From: Pelagibacterales bacterium SAG-MED49
GTDB taxonomy: Bacteria; Pseudomonadota; Alphaproteobacteria; Pelagibacterales; Pelagibacteraceae
Assembly (NCBI GenBank): GCA_014653365.1
Contig: JACWEQ010000001.1
Span: 124,001-188,000, forward strand
Reading direction: 5' to 3'
Length of the DNA: 64,000 bases
Shown: in pieces, positions 63,849-64,000 of the stretch
Numbering within the stretch: position 1 is the first letter of the stretch
How the letters are laid out: every line of letters begins with the position of its first letter
Translations under genes and position numbers: made by a program
Notes under the pieces: generated by a model
The model's input: only the letters and a program-made list of their open reading frames with translations
Told to the model about the DNA's origin: nothing
Databases searched by the model: none

Positions 63849-64000
63849 TGAAGAAAATAACAATATTATCAATAACAGCGTATATATTTGGTTTTACATA
63901 TCTTCATGCTGCAGAAGGTCATTCTCATGATTTACCTGAATTTCTTCATTTTTTAGAAGAACTAGTTGAAGAACATGGTATTTTAAGAGGTTTTGTTTTT
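63848..64000 (+). CDS. N-terminus of a His-rich exported protein (cut by window edge)
   Basis: Too short for the ORF track. The ATG overlaps the zur stop; 51 codons are visible. It starts with a signal-peptide-like segment 'KKITILSITAYIFGFTYLHA' followed by 'AEGHSHDLPEFLHFLEELVEEH', rich in His and acidic residues. Coupled to zur, it is probably a zinc-related periplasmic or outer-membrane protein such as a metal-binding protein or receptor; the fragment is too short to name. Confidence 0.65.
   Translation, partial: MKKITILSITAYIFGFTYLHAAEGHSHDLPEFLHFLEELVEEHGILRGFVF

Noticed and set aside
1-64000. CRISPR array, prophage, insertion sequence or transposase
   Set aside because: No regular spacer-repeat array, no transposase, integrase or phage structural gene and no terminal inverted repeats were seen on either strand.

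Overview
This is a contiguous, very AT-rich and tightly packed chromosomal segment that looks like a streamlined marine alphaproteobacterium of the SAR11 clade (Pelagibacterales). The evidence is the one-base TAATG/ATGA gene overlaps, intergenic gaps of a few bases, lysine/asparagine/isoleucine-rich proteins, an NtrY-NtrX-TrkA-TrkH block, an Aap/Yhd-type amino-acid ABC operon and an IspDF fusion. The gene set resembles what is known for SAR11 strains carrying a C-P lyase (for example HTCC7211). That assignment is inference from gene content; no database was searched.

Region 1 (1-17,206) is mostly housekeeping: 3'-truncated trpE and a PpiD-like anchored chaperone on the minus strand; tpiA, secG, pyrG, kdsA, eno, ftsB, lipA and a COQ10/START protein as one plus-strand run; pncC/cinA, pgpA and ispDF on minus; then ntrY-ntrX-trkA-trkH and tRNA-Arg(TCT). 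Region 2 (17,207-28,600) holds the aapJQMP general amino-acid ABC operon with an internal terminator, an XRE regulator, tRNA-Asn(GTT), tRNA-Cys(GCA), valS, ilvD, a mannose-1-phosphate guanylyltransferase and a tiny lysine-rich coiled-coil protein.

Region 3 (28,612-63,249) is essentially a phosphorus-stress island. It starts with a lipid-renovation set (lipid kinase, PlcP-like metallophosphatase, Agt-like glycosyltransferase, OlsA/OlsB-like acyltransferases). It continues with phoR, an unknown secreted protein, pstSCAB-phoU-phoB, sixA, ppk and ppx. Then come small accessory genes (Nudix, TPR), phosphonoacetaldehyde hydrolase phnX, an arsenic-detoxification pair (aquaporin and ArsC), a PhnZ-like HD oxygenase, an MFS carrier and another unknown secreted protein. 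Finally there is a phosphonate transporter (phnCDE1E2), a PhnF-like regulator and a C-P lyase set (phnGHIJKLN, phnM) with a 2H-type DUF1045 protein where PhnP would be expected. Several promoters in the island carry 11-bp-spaced TGTAAC/TGTAAT repeats that match the Pho box, so the island is probably one PhoBR regulon. The logic would be: replace phospholipids, scavenge phosphate with Pst, strip phosphonates, store polyphosphate and export the arsenate that Pst admits by mistake.

Region 4 (62,587-64,000) holds a decayed duplication (a truncated arsC fused to a broken copy of a small membrane protein), then a Zur-type regulator behind a perfect 22-bp palindrome and the start of a His-rich exported protein.

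Most notable: the orphan PhnZ-like oxygenase and PhnX under Pho boxes without visible PhnY/PhnW partners; the predicted DUF1045-for-PhnP replacement; the same 'binding protein - terminator - permease' layout in three different ABC operons; the arsC/membrane-protein fusion scar; and two unknown exported proteins inside the Pho island.
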